Of a stretch of DNA of 42,352 nt, positions 19,165 to 25,933 are shown one piece after another. Made by a program: the position numbers and the translations under genes. Positions within the stretch are counted from its first letter, which is position 1. Each line of letters starts with the position of its first letter. Under the pieces are notes generated by a model. It was not told the DNA's origin and did not search any database. It was given only the letters and a program-made list of their open reading frames with translations. The DNA comes from Pseudomonadota bacterium (GTDB taxonomy: Bacteria; Pseudomonadota; Alphaproteobacteria; Acetobacterales; Acetobacteraceae). The stretch covers positions 1 through 42,352 of the forward strand of contig JAJZCG010000012.1 of assembly GCA_021846225.1 (NCBI GenBank), written 5' to 3'.

Positions 19165-20697
19165 TCAGAAGAAGCCAAGCGCCTTGGGGCTGTAGCTCAC
19201 CAGCAGGTTCTTGGTCTGCTGGTAATGGTCGAGCATCATCTTGTGATTCTCGCGGCCAATGCCCGACTGCTTATACCCGCCGAACGCGGCATGCGCCGGA
19301 TAGGCATGGTAGCAATTGGTCCACACGCGCCCGGCCTTGATGCCGCGGCCCATGCGGTAAGCGCGGCTGCCATCACGCGACCACACGCCCGCACCCAGGC
19401 CGTAGAGCGTATCATTGGCGAGTTCCAGCGCCTCGGCCTCGTCCTTGAAGGTGGTAACCGCGAGGACCGGCCCAAAAATCTCTTCCTGGAACAAACGCAT
19501 TTTGTTGTTGCCCAGAAACATCGTCGGCTGGATGTAGAAACCGTCGGAGAGGCCGCCTTCCAGCGACGGGCGGACACCGCCGGTGAGCAGCTTGGCGCCT
19601 TCCTGTTTGCCGATGTCGATATAGGAGAGAATTTTCTGCACCTGCTCGGAGGACGCCTGCGCGCCCACCATGGTGCTCATATCCAGCGGGTTGCCCTGCT
19701 TGATGGCATGCACGCGCTTCAGCACTTTTTCCATGAAGCGGTCGTAGATGCTCTCCTGGATCAGCGCACGCGAGGGGCAAGTGCAAACCTCACCCTGGTT
19801 GAAGGCGAACATCACCAGACCTTCGACCGCCTTGTCCAGGAAATCGTCATCCTGGGCCATCACATCCTCAAAGAAGATGTTGGGCGATTTGCCGCCGAGT
19901 TCCAGCGTGACGGGGATGAGGTTGTGGCTGGCGTATTGCATGATCAACCGGCCGGTCGTGGTCTCACCCGTGAAGGCGATTTTGGCGATCCGGTTGGAAG
20001 AGGCGAGCGGCTTGCCGGCTTCCAGGCCAAAACCGTTGACGATGTTCAGCACGCCGGGGGGCAGCATGTCGCCGATCAACTCGGCCAGCACCATGATGGA
20101 GACCGGAGTCTGCTCGGCGGGTTTGAGCACCACGCAGTTGCCCGCGGCCAGCGCCGGGGCGAGTTTCCAGACCGCCATGAGGATCGGGAAGTTCCAGGGA
20201 ATGATCTGGCCGACCACGCCGAGCGGCTCGTGGAAATGGTAGGCGACGGTGTCTTCGTCGATCTGGCTCAGCGCGCCTTCCTGCGCGCGCACGCAGGCGG
20301 CGAAGTAGCGCATGTGGTCAATCGCGAGCGGGATATCCGCAAAGGTGGTCTCGCGCAGCGGCTTGCCGTTGTCCACGGTCTCGGCGTAGGCGAGCAGATC
20401 CAGGTTCTGCTCCATCTTGTCGGCGATGCGGGTGAGGATGAGCGCGCGCGCGGCAGGCGAAGTTTTGCCCCAGGCATCAGCGGCGGCATGGGCGGCGTCC
20501 AGCGCCAGGTTGATGTCCGCCTCGGTGGAGCGGGCGGCCTGGGTGAACACCTGGCCGGTGATGGGGGAGACATTGTCAAAATACTGGCCAGCAAGGGGGG
20601 CGGTGAACTTGCCGCCGATAAAATTGTCGTAACGGGCTTTGAAGGAGAAACCGGCGACGGCGCTCCCGGCTAGCGGGGCAATGGCTGCATCAAGCAT
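19165..20697 (-). CDS. NAD-dependent (acet)aldehyde dehydrogenase, ExaC/AldA type
   Basis: A 510-residue non-acylating aldehyde dehydrogenase closest in style to ExaC/AcoD acetaldehyde dehydrogenases: [24 protein letters not shown] at the N-terminus, [28 protein letters not shown] for NAD binding, [12 protein letters not shown] with the general base and [18 protein letters not shown] with the catalytic Cys. The ATG at 20697 has GAGGAAA upstream; the longer frame to 20805 would run into the sigma-54 promoter and is rejected. It is transcribed from the -24/-12 promoter at 20767-20781, presumably under the divergent AcoR-type activator, with DUF779 downstream. Acetaldehyde from ethanol, acetoin or catechol breakdown is the likely substrate (inference). 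Confidence 0.92.
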   Translation of the reverse strand: MLDAAIAPLAGSAVAGFSFKARYDNFIGGKFTAPLAGQYFDNVSPITGQVFTQAARSTEADINLALDAAHAAADAWGKTSPAARALILTRIADKMEQNLDLLAYAETVDNGKPLRETTFADIPLAIDHMRYFAACVRAQEGALSQIDEDTVAYHFHEPLGVVGQIIPWNFPILMAVWKLAPALAAGNCVVLKPAEQTPVSIMVLAELIGDMLPPGVLNIVNGFGLEAGKPLASSNRIAKIAFTGETTTGRLIMQYASHNLIPVTLELGGKSPNIFFEDVMAQDDDFLDKAVEGLVMFAFNQGEVCTCPSRALIQESIYDRFMEKVLKRVHAIKQGNPLDMSTMVGAQASSEQVQKILSYIDIGKQEGAKLLTGGVRPSLEGGLSDGFYIQPTMFLGNNKMRLFQEEIFGPVLAVTTFKDEAEALELANDTLYGLGAGVWSRDGSRAYRMGRGIKAGRVWTNCYHAYPAHAAFGGYKQSGIGRENHKMMLDHYQQTKNLLVSYSPKALGFF

Positions 20698-20766
20698 TGT
20701 TGTTTCCTCGTTTTTGGTTGTCGGACACACATCGGCGCCACGTTGGGCACCTTGGAAAAAACTAAA

Positions 20767-20781
20767 GCAAAGGCCGTGCCA
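20767..20781 (-). promoter_or_regulatory. sigma-54 (-24/-12) promoter of the aldehyde dehydrogenase operon
   Basis: The minus strand reads TGGCAC-GGCCT-TTGC. TGGCAC (20776-20781) is the -24 element and TTGC (20767-20770) the -12, with the exact 5-base spacer, a full match to the RpoN consensus TGGCAC-N5-TTGC. The predicted start, near 20755, gives a leader of about 60 bases before the ATG at 20697. A sigma-54-dependent activator is encoded divergently. Confidence 0.85.
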
Positions 20782-20876
20782 GAACGGCCCATTGGCGGAT
20801 CGCAAGGCTTTTTCTCAATGCTGCCTTGCAACATATGTAACAGGGCGTGACATCTGGCCGCGCCAAAGCAGGACAC

Positions 20877-20893
20877 TGTGCCAAAATGGAACA
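20877..20893. promoter_or_regulatory. candidate upstream activator site for the AcoR-type regulator
   Basis: TGTGCCA-AAA-TGGAACA is an inverted repeat with 7-base arms, 6 of 7 positions complementary. It lies about 100 bases upstream of the -24 element, the usual distance for an enhancer of a sigma-54 promoter. A second symmetrical piece, with core ACATATGT, lies between it and the promoter near 20830. That the divergent regulator binds them is inference. Confidence 0.5.
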
Positions 20894-20990
20894 TGGGTTA
20901 TATTCACTTGCCATCGCCCCGCGCGGGGCCTAGCTAAACGATCCAAGAAAGACCCGATAATAATTCTTCTGGGTGAGGAAATGCCGGTCC

Positions 20991-22946
20991 ATGGAGACAT
21001 TTGCCGCGACTGCCAATACGGGACTTATGCCACGCCAGCCAGCCAGGCTCGCGACTGATCCGGCCGATATAAGCCGCTCCTGGCAGCGATGCCGGCAGGC
21101 GGGGCTGGTTCCGGAACTCACGCGTGTCGACGGGCCGCATATGGGCCAGGTGCAATTGCGCGCCGCCGCCGACCGCCGCGCCACGCTGATCGCGCAGGCG
21201 CGCCCGGTCATAGACTATATCTATAGTCAAATCCGTGATTCCGGCTGTGTCATGCTGCTGTCCGACGAAAACGGCTTCCTGCTGGAATCCGCGGGGGACA
21301 CGGATTTTTGCACCCGCGCGGCGCAGGTGGCGCTGCAACCCGGCGCCTGCTGGGCCGAGGATACGCGCGGCACCAATGCCGTGGGGACGGCGCTGATCGA
21401 GGGCCGGCCGATTGTGGTGAACGGCACGGAACATTACCTGCGGCACAATAATTTTCTCGCCTGCGCGGCGGCGCCGCTGGTCGAGCCGGGCGGGCGGCTG
21501 CTCGGCGCGATCGATATTTCCTGCGACGCGCGGCGTTACCATCCGCATACGTTCGGCCTCGTGCGCGTCGCGGCGCAGATGATCGAGAACCGCATTTTCG
21601 AACTCACCTTCGCCAGCCAGATGAAGCTGCGCTTTCATCTGAGCAGCGCGTGCCTCGGCAGCGTGATGGAAGGGACGATCGCGCTGAGCGAGGATGGGCG
21701 CATCATCGGCGCGAACCGTACCGGCTTTCATCTGCTCGGCCTGGCGCCGGCCGATATCGGCCAGATTGGCGTTGCGGAGACGCTGGGCATTGGCCTGCGC
21801 GAGCTGCTGGACCTGGAGCGCCACGCCCAGGGCCGCCCCGTGGCGCTGCACCGGCGCGGAAGCGATACGATGTTCATCATGGTGGAGCATGTGCGGCTGG
21901 CGCAATTCGTGCCGGGGAACCAGCCCGCGGTTGCGCCCAAAACCACCGTGGGGGATGCCTTGAGCGCGCTCGATACTGGAGATGCGCGCGTGCACACAGC
22001 GATTGAGCAGGCGCGGCGTGTGTTGGACCGCAAGGTGCCGCTTCTGCTGCAAGGCGAGACCGGCGCCGGAAAGGACGTGTTTGCCCGCGCCATCCACACC
22101 GCCAGCGGGCGCGCGCACAAGCCCTTCGTGGCGGTGAACTGCGCGGCGCTGCCGGAAAGCCTCATCGAATCCGAACTGTTCGGGCACGCGCCCGGCTCCT
22201 TCACGGGCGCCAGGCGCGAGGGGGCGCTCGGGCGCATCCGCGAGGCCCATGGGGGCACGCTGTTTCTCGACGAGATCGGCGATATGCCGCTGCACATGCA
22301 GACGCGGCTGTTGCGCGTGCTGGAGGATGGCTATGTGACCCCCATCGGCGGCAAGCCGGTGCCGGTGGATTTTCTACTGATCAGCGCCACGCATTGCGAC
22401 CTGAAGGCGCGCGTCGGCACGCAGGAATTCCGCGCCGATTTATACTACCGCCTGAACGGGCTGACGATCTCCCTGCCCCCGGCCCGCGAACGCACGGACC
22501 TACCCGCGTTGATCGAGCGGATTCTGGCCCGCGAGGCGCTGGAGCGCGGCGAGGGGCTGACGTTGCGGCTGACCCCCGAACTGGCCGAAGCGTTTTCCCG
22601 CTACACCTGGCCTGGCAATCTGCGCCAGCTCGCGGGGATGCTGCGGACCGCCTGCCTGATGCTCGATGCCGGCGAATGTGAGCTGGGCGTGGAGCATCTG
22701 AGCGAGGAGGCGCAGGCGGAACTCAGCCGCAAGCATGTGGCGCCGCAGCCGCCCGCGCGCCCGGCAACGTTGCGGGCACGCGCCGATGCGCTGATCGGCA
22801 ATGCCGTGGCGGAGACCGGTGGCAACCTTGCCGCCGCGGCGCGCAAGCTCGGCATCAGCCGCAACACGCTCTACCGGCGGCTTGCCGCGGGCACCGTGGT
22901 ATCGGAGAGCGCCAAACCCCTGCAAGCGCGCAAACTGAACAGCTAG
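20991..22946 (+). CDS. acoR: AcoR-type sigma-54-dependent transcriptional activator
   Basis: A 651-residue enhancer-binding protein. An N-terminal GAF-type sensor (about residues 60-210, VMLLSDENGFLLESAG...GTNAVGTALIEGRPIVV) is followed by a PAS-like linker and the AAA+ domain. The AAA+ domain has Walker A GETGAGKD near 355, the sigma-54 contact loop GSFTGA near 402 (Ser replaces the usual Ala) and Walker B GGTLFLDEIGD near 423. A Fis-type helix-turn-helix is at the C-terminus (GNLAAAARKLGISRNTLYRRL, about 610-630). The ATG at 20991 has GAGGA upstream; an in-frame GTG at 20973 overlaps that site. It is divergent from the dehydrogenase operon with a sigma-54 promoter, so it very likely activates it. 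The effector could be acetaldehyde, acetoin or an alcohol; the symbol names the family, not a proven acetoin role. Confidence 0.9.
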   Translation: METFAATANTGLMPRQPARLATDPADISRSWQRCRQAGLVPELTRVDGPHMGQVQLRAAADRRATLIAQARPVIDYIYSQIRDSGCVMLLSDENGFLLESAGDTDFCTRAAQVALQPGACWAEDTRGTNAVGTALIEGRPIVVNGTEHYLRHNNFLACAAAPLVEPGGRLLGAIDISCDARRYHPHTFGLVRVAAQMIENRIFELTFASQMKLRFHLSSACLGSVMEGTIALSEDGRIIGANRTGFHLLGLAPADIGQIGVAETLGIGLRELLDLERHAQGRPVALHRRGSDTMFIMVEHVRLAQFVPGNQPAVAPKTTVGDALSALDTGDARVHTAIEQARRVLDRKVPLLLQGETGAGKDVFARAIHTASGRAHKPFVAVNCAALPESLIESELFGHAPGSFTGARREGALGRIREAHGGTLFLDEIGDMPLHMQTRLLRVLEDGYVTPIGGKPVPVDFLLISATHCDLKARVGTQEFRADLYYRLNGLTISLPPARERTDLPALIERILAREALERGEGLTLRLTPELAEAFSRYTWPGNLRQLAGMLRTACLMLDAGECELGVEHLSEEAQAELSRKHVAPQPPARPATLRARADALIGNAVAETGGNLAAAARKLGISRNTLYRRLAAGTVVSESAKPLQARKLNS

Positions 22947-23003
22947 AGTCTGATCGTTTGAGGTTGACGCGCGTCAGCGTGGCAACCGAAAGCGCGAATC
23001 AGC
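22946..23003 (+). repeat. structured palindromic repeat, copy 1
   Basis: A 58-base element beginning on the last base of the acoR stop codon. It folds as a long imperfect hairpin: CTGAT/ATCAG outermost, TTT/AAA, GGTTG/CAACC, then CGCGC/GCGTG capped by GTCA. It is tandem with copy 2 (period 69 bases) and related to copies at 124 and 31065. It has no coding potential and lies between convergent gene ends. Confidence 0.75.
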
Positions 23004-23014
23004 CTCTTATCAAA

Positions 23015-23072
23015 GAGTCTGGTCGTTTGAGGTTGACGCGCGCCAGCGCGGCAACCGAAAGCGTGAATCAGC
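23015..23072 (+). repeat. structured palindromic repeat, copy 2
   Basis: A second 58-base copy differing from copy 1 at a handful of positions. The changes keep the fold when read as plus-strand RNA: CTGGT/ATCAG gains a G-U pair where copy 1 has A-U, and CGCGC/GCGCG has G-C where copy 1 has G-U. The loop is GCCA. It ends 24 bases before the stop of the convergent glutamine amidotransferase gene. Confidence 0.75.
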
Positions 23073-23096
23073 AGGGGCGCGATACCGGCTTGCCGC

Positions 23097-23912
23097 CTAT
23101 AAAAAATCCGGCCCTTTGATCTGACGGCCGTGCCGGACGGCGGCCACCTCGCCCTCGCGCAGCGGCTGCCAGGCTTCTGCCGTCAGCGGAACGCTGGCGA
23201 ACAACACCAGCTCCTGGGTGGCATGTTCATCACCGATTCTGACGCCGGAGGCTGCGGCCGCGCCATCGCCCATGCCGCAGGCACGCGTGAGCTGGAAAAG
23301 TCCTGGCGGGGCAATCGCGCCATCGTGCTGTATGCGCCGGTGCCCATGCGCGAACAGCACGTCACCGTCGGCATAGATGAAATTCGCCGGGCCGAGCGCG
23401 CGTAACTGCGCCGCGAAAGCCTGAACGACCGCCATGCGGCTGGCAACGGAGGGGAGCGCACGCCCGGCCCAGAGCGGGGAGAGCGCCTCCAGCAGAATAC
23501 AGAAGGCTATCTCGGAATCAGTCTCCCCGATTGGCTGAAAGCGAGTCCAGCGCCCGGCCATGCGCTGGCTGATTGTTGCGAGATCGCCATTATGCGCGAA
23601 AACATGCGCCCGCCCGCCCAGTTCGCGCATGAAGGGCTGGGTGTTGCGCAAGGAGACAGCGCCCTGGGTGGCGCGCCGGATGTGGGAGAGGACCAAGCCG
23701 GTGCGCTGCCGGCGCTGCTCGATGAAAGACACCCAATCACTCTGCCCGGCCGGCTCGGGCTCACGGTACAGCCGGACATCCGCACCATCATAGAAAGCCA
23801 GCCCCCAGCCATCGAGCATCCTTCCCCCGAAACCGCCGTGCCGGGAAAAAATGTCCAACGAAAAATTGACATTGGCCGGCATTTTGCTCGACAGCGCGAA
23901 CAACTCGCACAT
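23097..23912 (-). CDS. class II glutamine amidotransferase (YafJ-like)
   Basis: A 271-residue stand-alone Ntn-type glutamine amidotransferase. It starts MCELFALSS, so Met removal exposes the catalytic Cys. HIRRATQGAVSLRNTQPF (arginine/substrate loop), HVFAHNGDL (oxyanion Asn-Gly) and IGETDSEIAF are all family motifs. It lacks a synthetase domain, so the ammonia acceptor is unknown; homologues such as E. coli YafJ are uncharacterised. It follows the peroxiredoxin gene by 54 bases on the same strand and may be cotranscribed. Downstream, its stop faces the tandem repeats. Confidence 0.85.
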   Translation of the reverse strand: MCELFALSSKMPANVNFSLDIFSRHGGFGGRMLDGWGLAFYDGADVRLYREPEPAGQSDWVSFIEQRRQRTGLVLSHIRRATQGAVSLRNTQPFMRELGGRAHVFAHNGDLATISQRMAGRWTRFQPIGETDSEIAFCILLEALSPLWAGRALPSVASRMAVVQAFAAQLRALGPANFIYADGDVLFAHGHRRIQHDGAIAPPGLFQLTRACGMGDGAAAASGVRIGDEHATQELVLFASVPLTAEAWQPLREGEVAAVRHGRQIKGPDFL

Positions 23913-23966
23913 CCGGGCCGCCTATTGCGCTGGCGATGGCGCGCGCATCATCGATCTTTCAGAAAA

Positions 23967-24626
23967 TTAGCTGGGGAGTTCCTTTTTGGAGAAGTACCAG
24001 TCGGTATAGTCATACCCCTTGCCCTGGCGCGCCTCGGCGTCAGCCTGGGTCTGAGGCGGCGGCACGATGACCTTTTCACCGGGCTTCCAGGCTTCCGGCG
24101 TCGCGATGCCGTGCTTGTCGCTGGTTTGCAAGGCTTCGAGCAGGCGCAAAAACTCCTCGATGCTGCGCCCGTTGCTCATCGGGTAGTATACCATGGCGCG
24201 CAGCTTGCTCTCGGGGTCGATGAAAAATGTGGCGCGCACGGCGGAGGTGTCGCTGGCGCCGGGCTGGATCATGCCATAGGCATGCGCCACTTTCATTGAG
24301 AGATCCTCAATGATCGGGAACGGAACCTTGACCCCGAAATTATGCTCGATGCTGCGCGCCCAGGCGATGTGGGCGAAATTGCTGTCGATCGAAAGGCCGA
24401 GAAGGTCGCAGTTCAGCGCCTGGAATCTTGGATAGTTCCTGGAAAATGCAACAAATTCCGTGGTGCACACGGGTGTGAAGTCAGCCGGGTGTGAGAACAG
24501 GACCAACCATTTGCCCTTGTAGTCGGAGAGTTTTTTAGGGCCGTGGGTCGTCTTGGTCTCGAATGCGGGTGCCGCCTCATTGAGCCGCGGCATCGCGATT
24601 GGTTGAAAGGCCTGGGCATCGTTCAT
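23967..24626 (-). CDS. 1-Cys peroxiredoxin (Prx6 family)
   Basis: Thiol peroxidase of 219 residues. The peroxidatic cysteine lies in FSHPADFTPVCTTEFVAF (about residue 47). The only other cysteine is in LNCDLLGLSID, and there is no C-terminal resolving Cys, so it is of 1-Cys Prx6 type with the long C-terminal domain (VRATFFIDPESKLRAMVYYPMSNGRS; VPPPQTQADAEAR). The ATG at 24626 follows GGGGAAA; the upstream MMMTRIQ extension is not supported. An FNR-type box and a -10 lie upstream at 24702-24715 and 24674-24679. Likely role: detoxifying peroxide, with control by oxygen supply (inference). Confidence 0.9.
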   Translation of the reverse strand: MNDAQAFQPIAMPRLNEAAPAFETKTTHGPKKLSDYKGKWLVLFSHPADFTPVCTTEFVAFSRNYPRFQALNCDLLGLSIDSNFAHIAWARSIEHNFGVKVPFPIIEDLSMKVAHAYGMIQPGASDTSAVRATFFIDPESKLRAMVYYPMSNGRSIEEFLRLLEALQTSDKHGIATPEAWKPGEKVIVPPPQTQADAEARQGKGYDYTDWYFSKKELPS

Positions 24627-24673
24627 GATTATTTTTCCCCAAGTTTGAATCCTGGTCATCATCAAAGCGATAA

Positions 24674-24715
24674 ATCGTAGCGCAAACCAGGGTAAGAGCC
24701 ATTGATCTGAGTCAA
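24674..24715 (-). promoter_or_regulatory. FNR/FixK-type box and -10 upstream of the peroxiredoxin
   Basis: TTGATCTGAGTCAA (24702-24715) matches the FNR/Anr/FixK consensus TTGAY-N4-RTCAA completely. On the minus strand TACGAT (24674-24679) is a plausible -10, putting the transcript start near 24667. The box centre (24708.5) then falls at -41.5, the standard place for class II activation by an FNR/CRP-family protein. There is no good -35, as expected for such promoters. Confidence 0.55.
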
Positions 24716-24722
24716 GCCGATG

Positions 24723-24758
24723 CCGGCGCCTTGTTTGGAGTCGCCCGGGCGGCGCCGG
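24723..24758. terminator. hairpin downstream of the LacI-family gene
   Basis: CCGGCGCC (24723-24730) pairs with GGCGCCGG (24751-24758), starting 3 bases past the regulator's stop. The 20-base loop and missing U-tract make it a weak candidate terminator insulating the peroxiredoxin promoter. Confidence 0.3.
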
Positions 24759-24761
24759 ATG

Positions 24762-25760
24762 CTAAGCCGCGGCCCCGGTTGCCCGCCGTGTTGAGCCGCG
24801 AACCACACAGCGCCCGCCCAGCACCATCTTGCGCATGGGGGCATCCGGGGCGTCCAGCCGGTCCATCAACAGCTGCATCGCGGCCCGGCCGAGATCGGCC
24901 ACCGGCTGCTCGATCACGGTTAGCCCCGGCCCAGCCAGCTCGGTCCAGCTTTCGTTGTCAAACCCGGCAATCGCCATGTCCTCGGGGATTTTCTTGCCGG
25001 CGGCGAGCATGGCGCGCACCACCCCCATCAGCATCAGCCCGTTGCTGGCGATTACCGCTTCCGGCGCCGTGCCCTGCTTGAACCAGTGGCAGGTCTCAGC
25101 CTCCGCCGCCTCGACGGTGGGGGCGATGAAACGCGCCGCCGGGGTAAGTCCGGCCTGCTGCATGGCCGCCACGTAGCCATCGTGCCGCTCGATGCCCGTG
25201 GTGCTGGCATTGCCAAACAACCCGGTGATGCGGCGATAACCCTGCGCCACCAGATGCGCCACCAGCATGTCCGCCGCGGCGAAATTATCCAGCACCACCG
25301 CATCCCGCCCGCCAGCGCGCCCGGCGCGATCGATCAGCACAATGGGGAAATTATAGGTTGCGCGGGCCAGTTTATCGACCGAGGCACGCGTGGGCGCAAA
25401 AATAACGCCGGTGACGCGCTCCTCCTCCATCAACTGAAGATACATCGCCTCTTTTTGTGGATTTTCATCAGTATTGCATAGTATCACACGCAATCCGGCT
25501 TTATATGCAGAGTCTTCCACTGCCCGCGCAACCGCCGTGAAGAAGGGGTTGGAAATATCGGCAACGATCAGCCCTATGGTTTGCGAATGACGCGAACGCA
25601 GCCGCCGCGCCGAGAGGTTGGGCCTGTAGCCGGTTGCCTTCACCGCCGCTTCCACCTGGGCCTGCAGCTCCGCGCTGACCGGCCCGCCGCCAAGCGCCCG
25701 CGAGACCGTGGCCGGTGAAACGCCCGCCGCGCGGGCGACGTCTTTAATACTGATTGTCAT
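24762..25760 (-). CDS. LacI-family transcriptional regulator of the fructose operon
   Basis: A 332-residue LacI/GalR protein: helix-turn-helix at residues 4-24 (IKDVARAAGVSPATVSRALGG), hinge helix NLSARRLRSRHSQTIGLIV and a periplasmic-binding-protein-like sugar domain to the C-terminus (IAGFDNESWTELAGPGLTVIEQP). It is divergent from fruBKA. LacI-like half-sites occur next to its own start (25780-25793) and beside the fru promoter (25891-25904), which suggests repression of fruBKA and autoregulation. The likely inducer is fructose-1-phosphate or fructose-1,6-bisphosphate, as for FruR/Cra; that is by analogy. It could equally be called fruR, but sequence alone does not prove it. Confidence 0.85.
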   Translation of the reverse strand: MTISIKDVARAAGVSPATVSRALGGGPVSAELQAQVEAAVKATGYRPNLSARRLRSRHSQTIGLIVADISNPFFTAVARAVEDSAYKAGLRVILCNTDENPQKEAMYLQLMEEERVTGVIFAPTRASVDKLARATYNFPIVLIDRAGRAGGRDAVVLDNFAAADMLVAHLVAQGYRRITGLFGNASTTGIERHDGYVAAMQQAGLTPAARFIAPTVEAAEAETCHWFKQGTAPEAVIASNGLMLMGVVRAMLAAGKKIPEDMAIAGFDNESWTELAGPGLTVIEQPVADLGRAAMQLLMDRLDAPDAPMRKMVLGGRCVVRGSTRRATGAAA

Positions 25761-25779
25761 TGATCCTGACGCTTTTCAT

Positions 25780-25793
25780 AGAAATCGTTCTCA
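25780..25793. promoter_or_regulatory. candidate LacI-type operator near the regulator start
   Basis: AGAAATCGTTCTCA shares 12 of 14 bases with the site at 25891-25904, including the central GAAATCGTT. It lies 20 bases before the regulator's ATG, a natural place for autoregulation. Confidence 0.45.
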
Positions 25794-25876
25794 ATATTTT
25801 CAGCACATTGGCCCATTATAATGCAAGTGTATTGGGGGTGTACGACAAAAAAATGTTTAAATGAGCAGCATAGTGC

Positions 25877-25904
25877 TTGACAAACGTGTATGAAATCGTT
25901 TTCA
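25877..25904 (+). promoter_or_regulatory. fru operon -35 and overlapping LacI-type operator
   Basis: A perfect -35 TTGACA (25877-25882) is followed by TGAAATCGTTTTCA (25891-25904), a palindrome around a central CG with six of seven base pairs symmetric, the typical LacI-family operator form. The operator sits where the -10 must lie, so bound repressor would block polymerase. The -10 itself is poor (TTTCAG at 17-base spacing), so the exact start is uncertain. Confidence 0.5.
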
Positions 25905-25933
25905 GTGTCATCAAGGTTACGGGGAAAACATCC

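Noticed and set aside
20934-22295. 453-codon open frame opposite the AcoR-type gene
   Set aside because: Covers the well-defined GAF and AAA+ coding sequence; no domain, no ribosome site.
25815-25822. ATTATAAT as a -10 for the LacI-family gene or fruB
   Set aside because: A perfect -10 look-alike on both strands, but no acceptable -35 at 16-18 bases on either side; kept out of the feature list.
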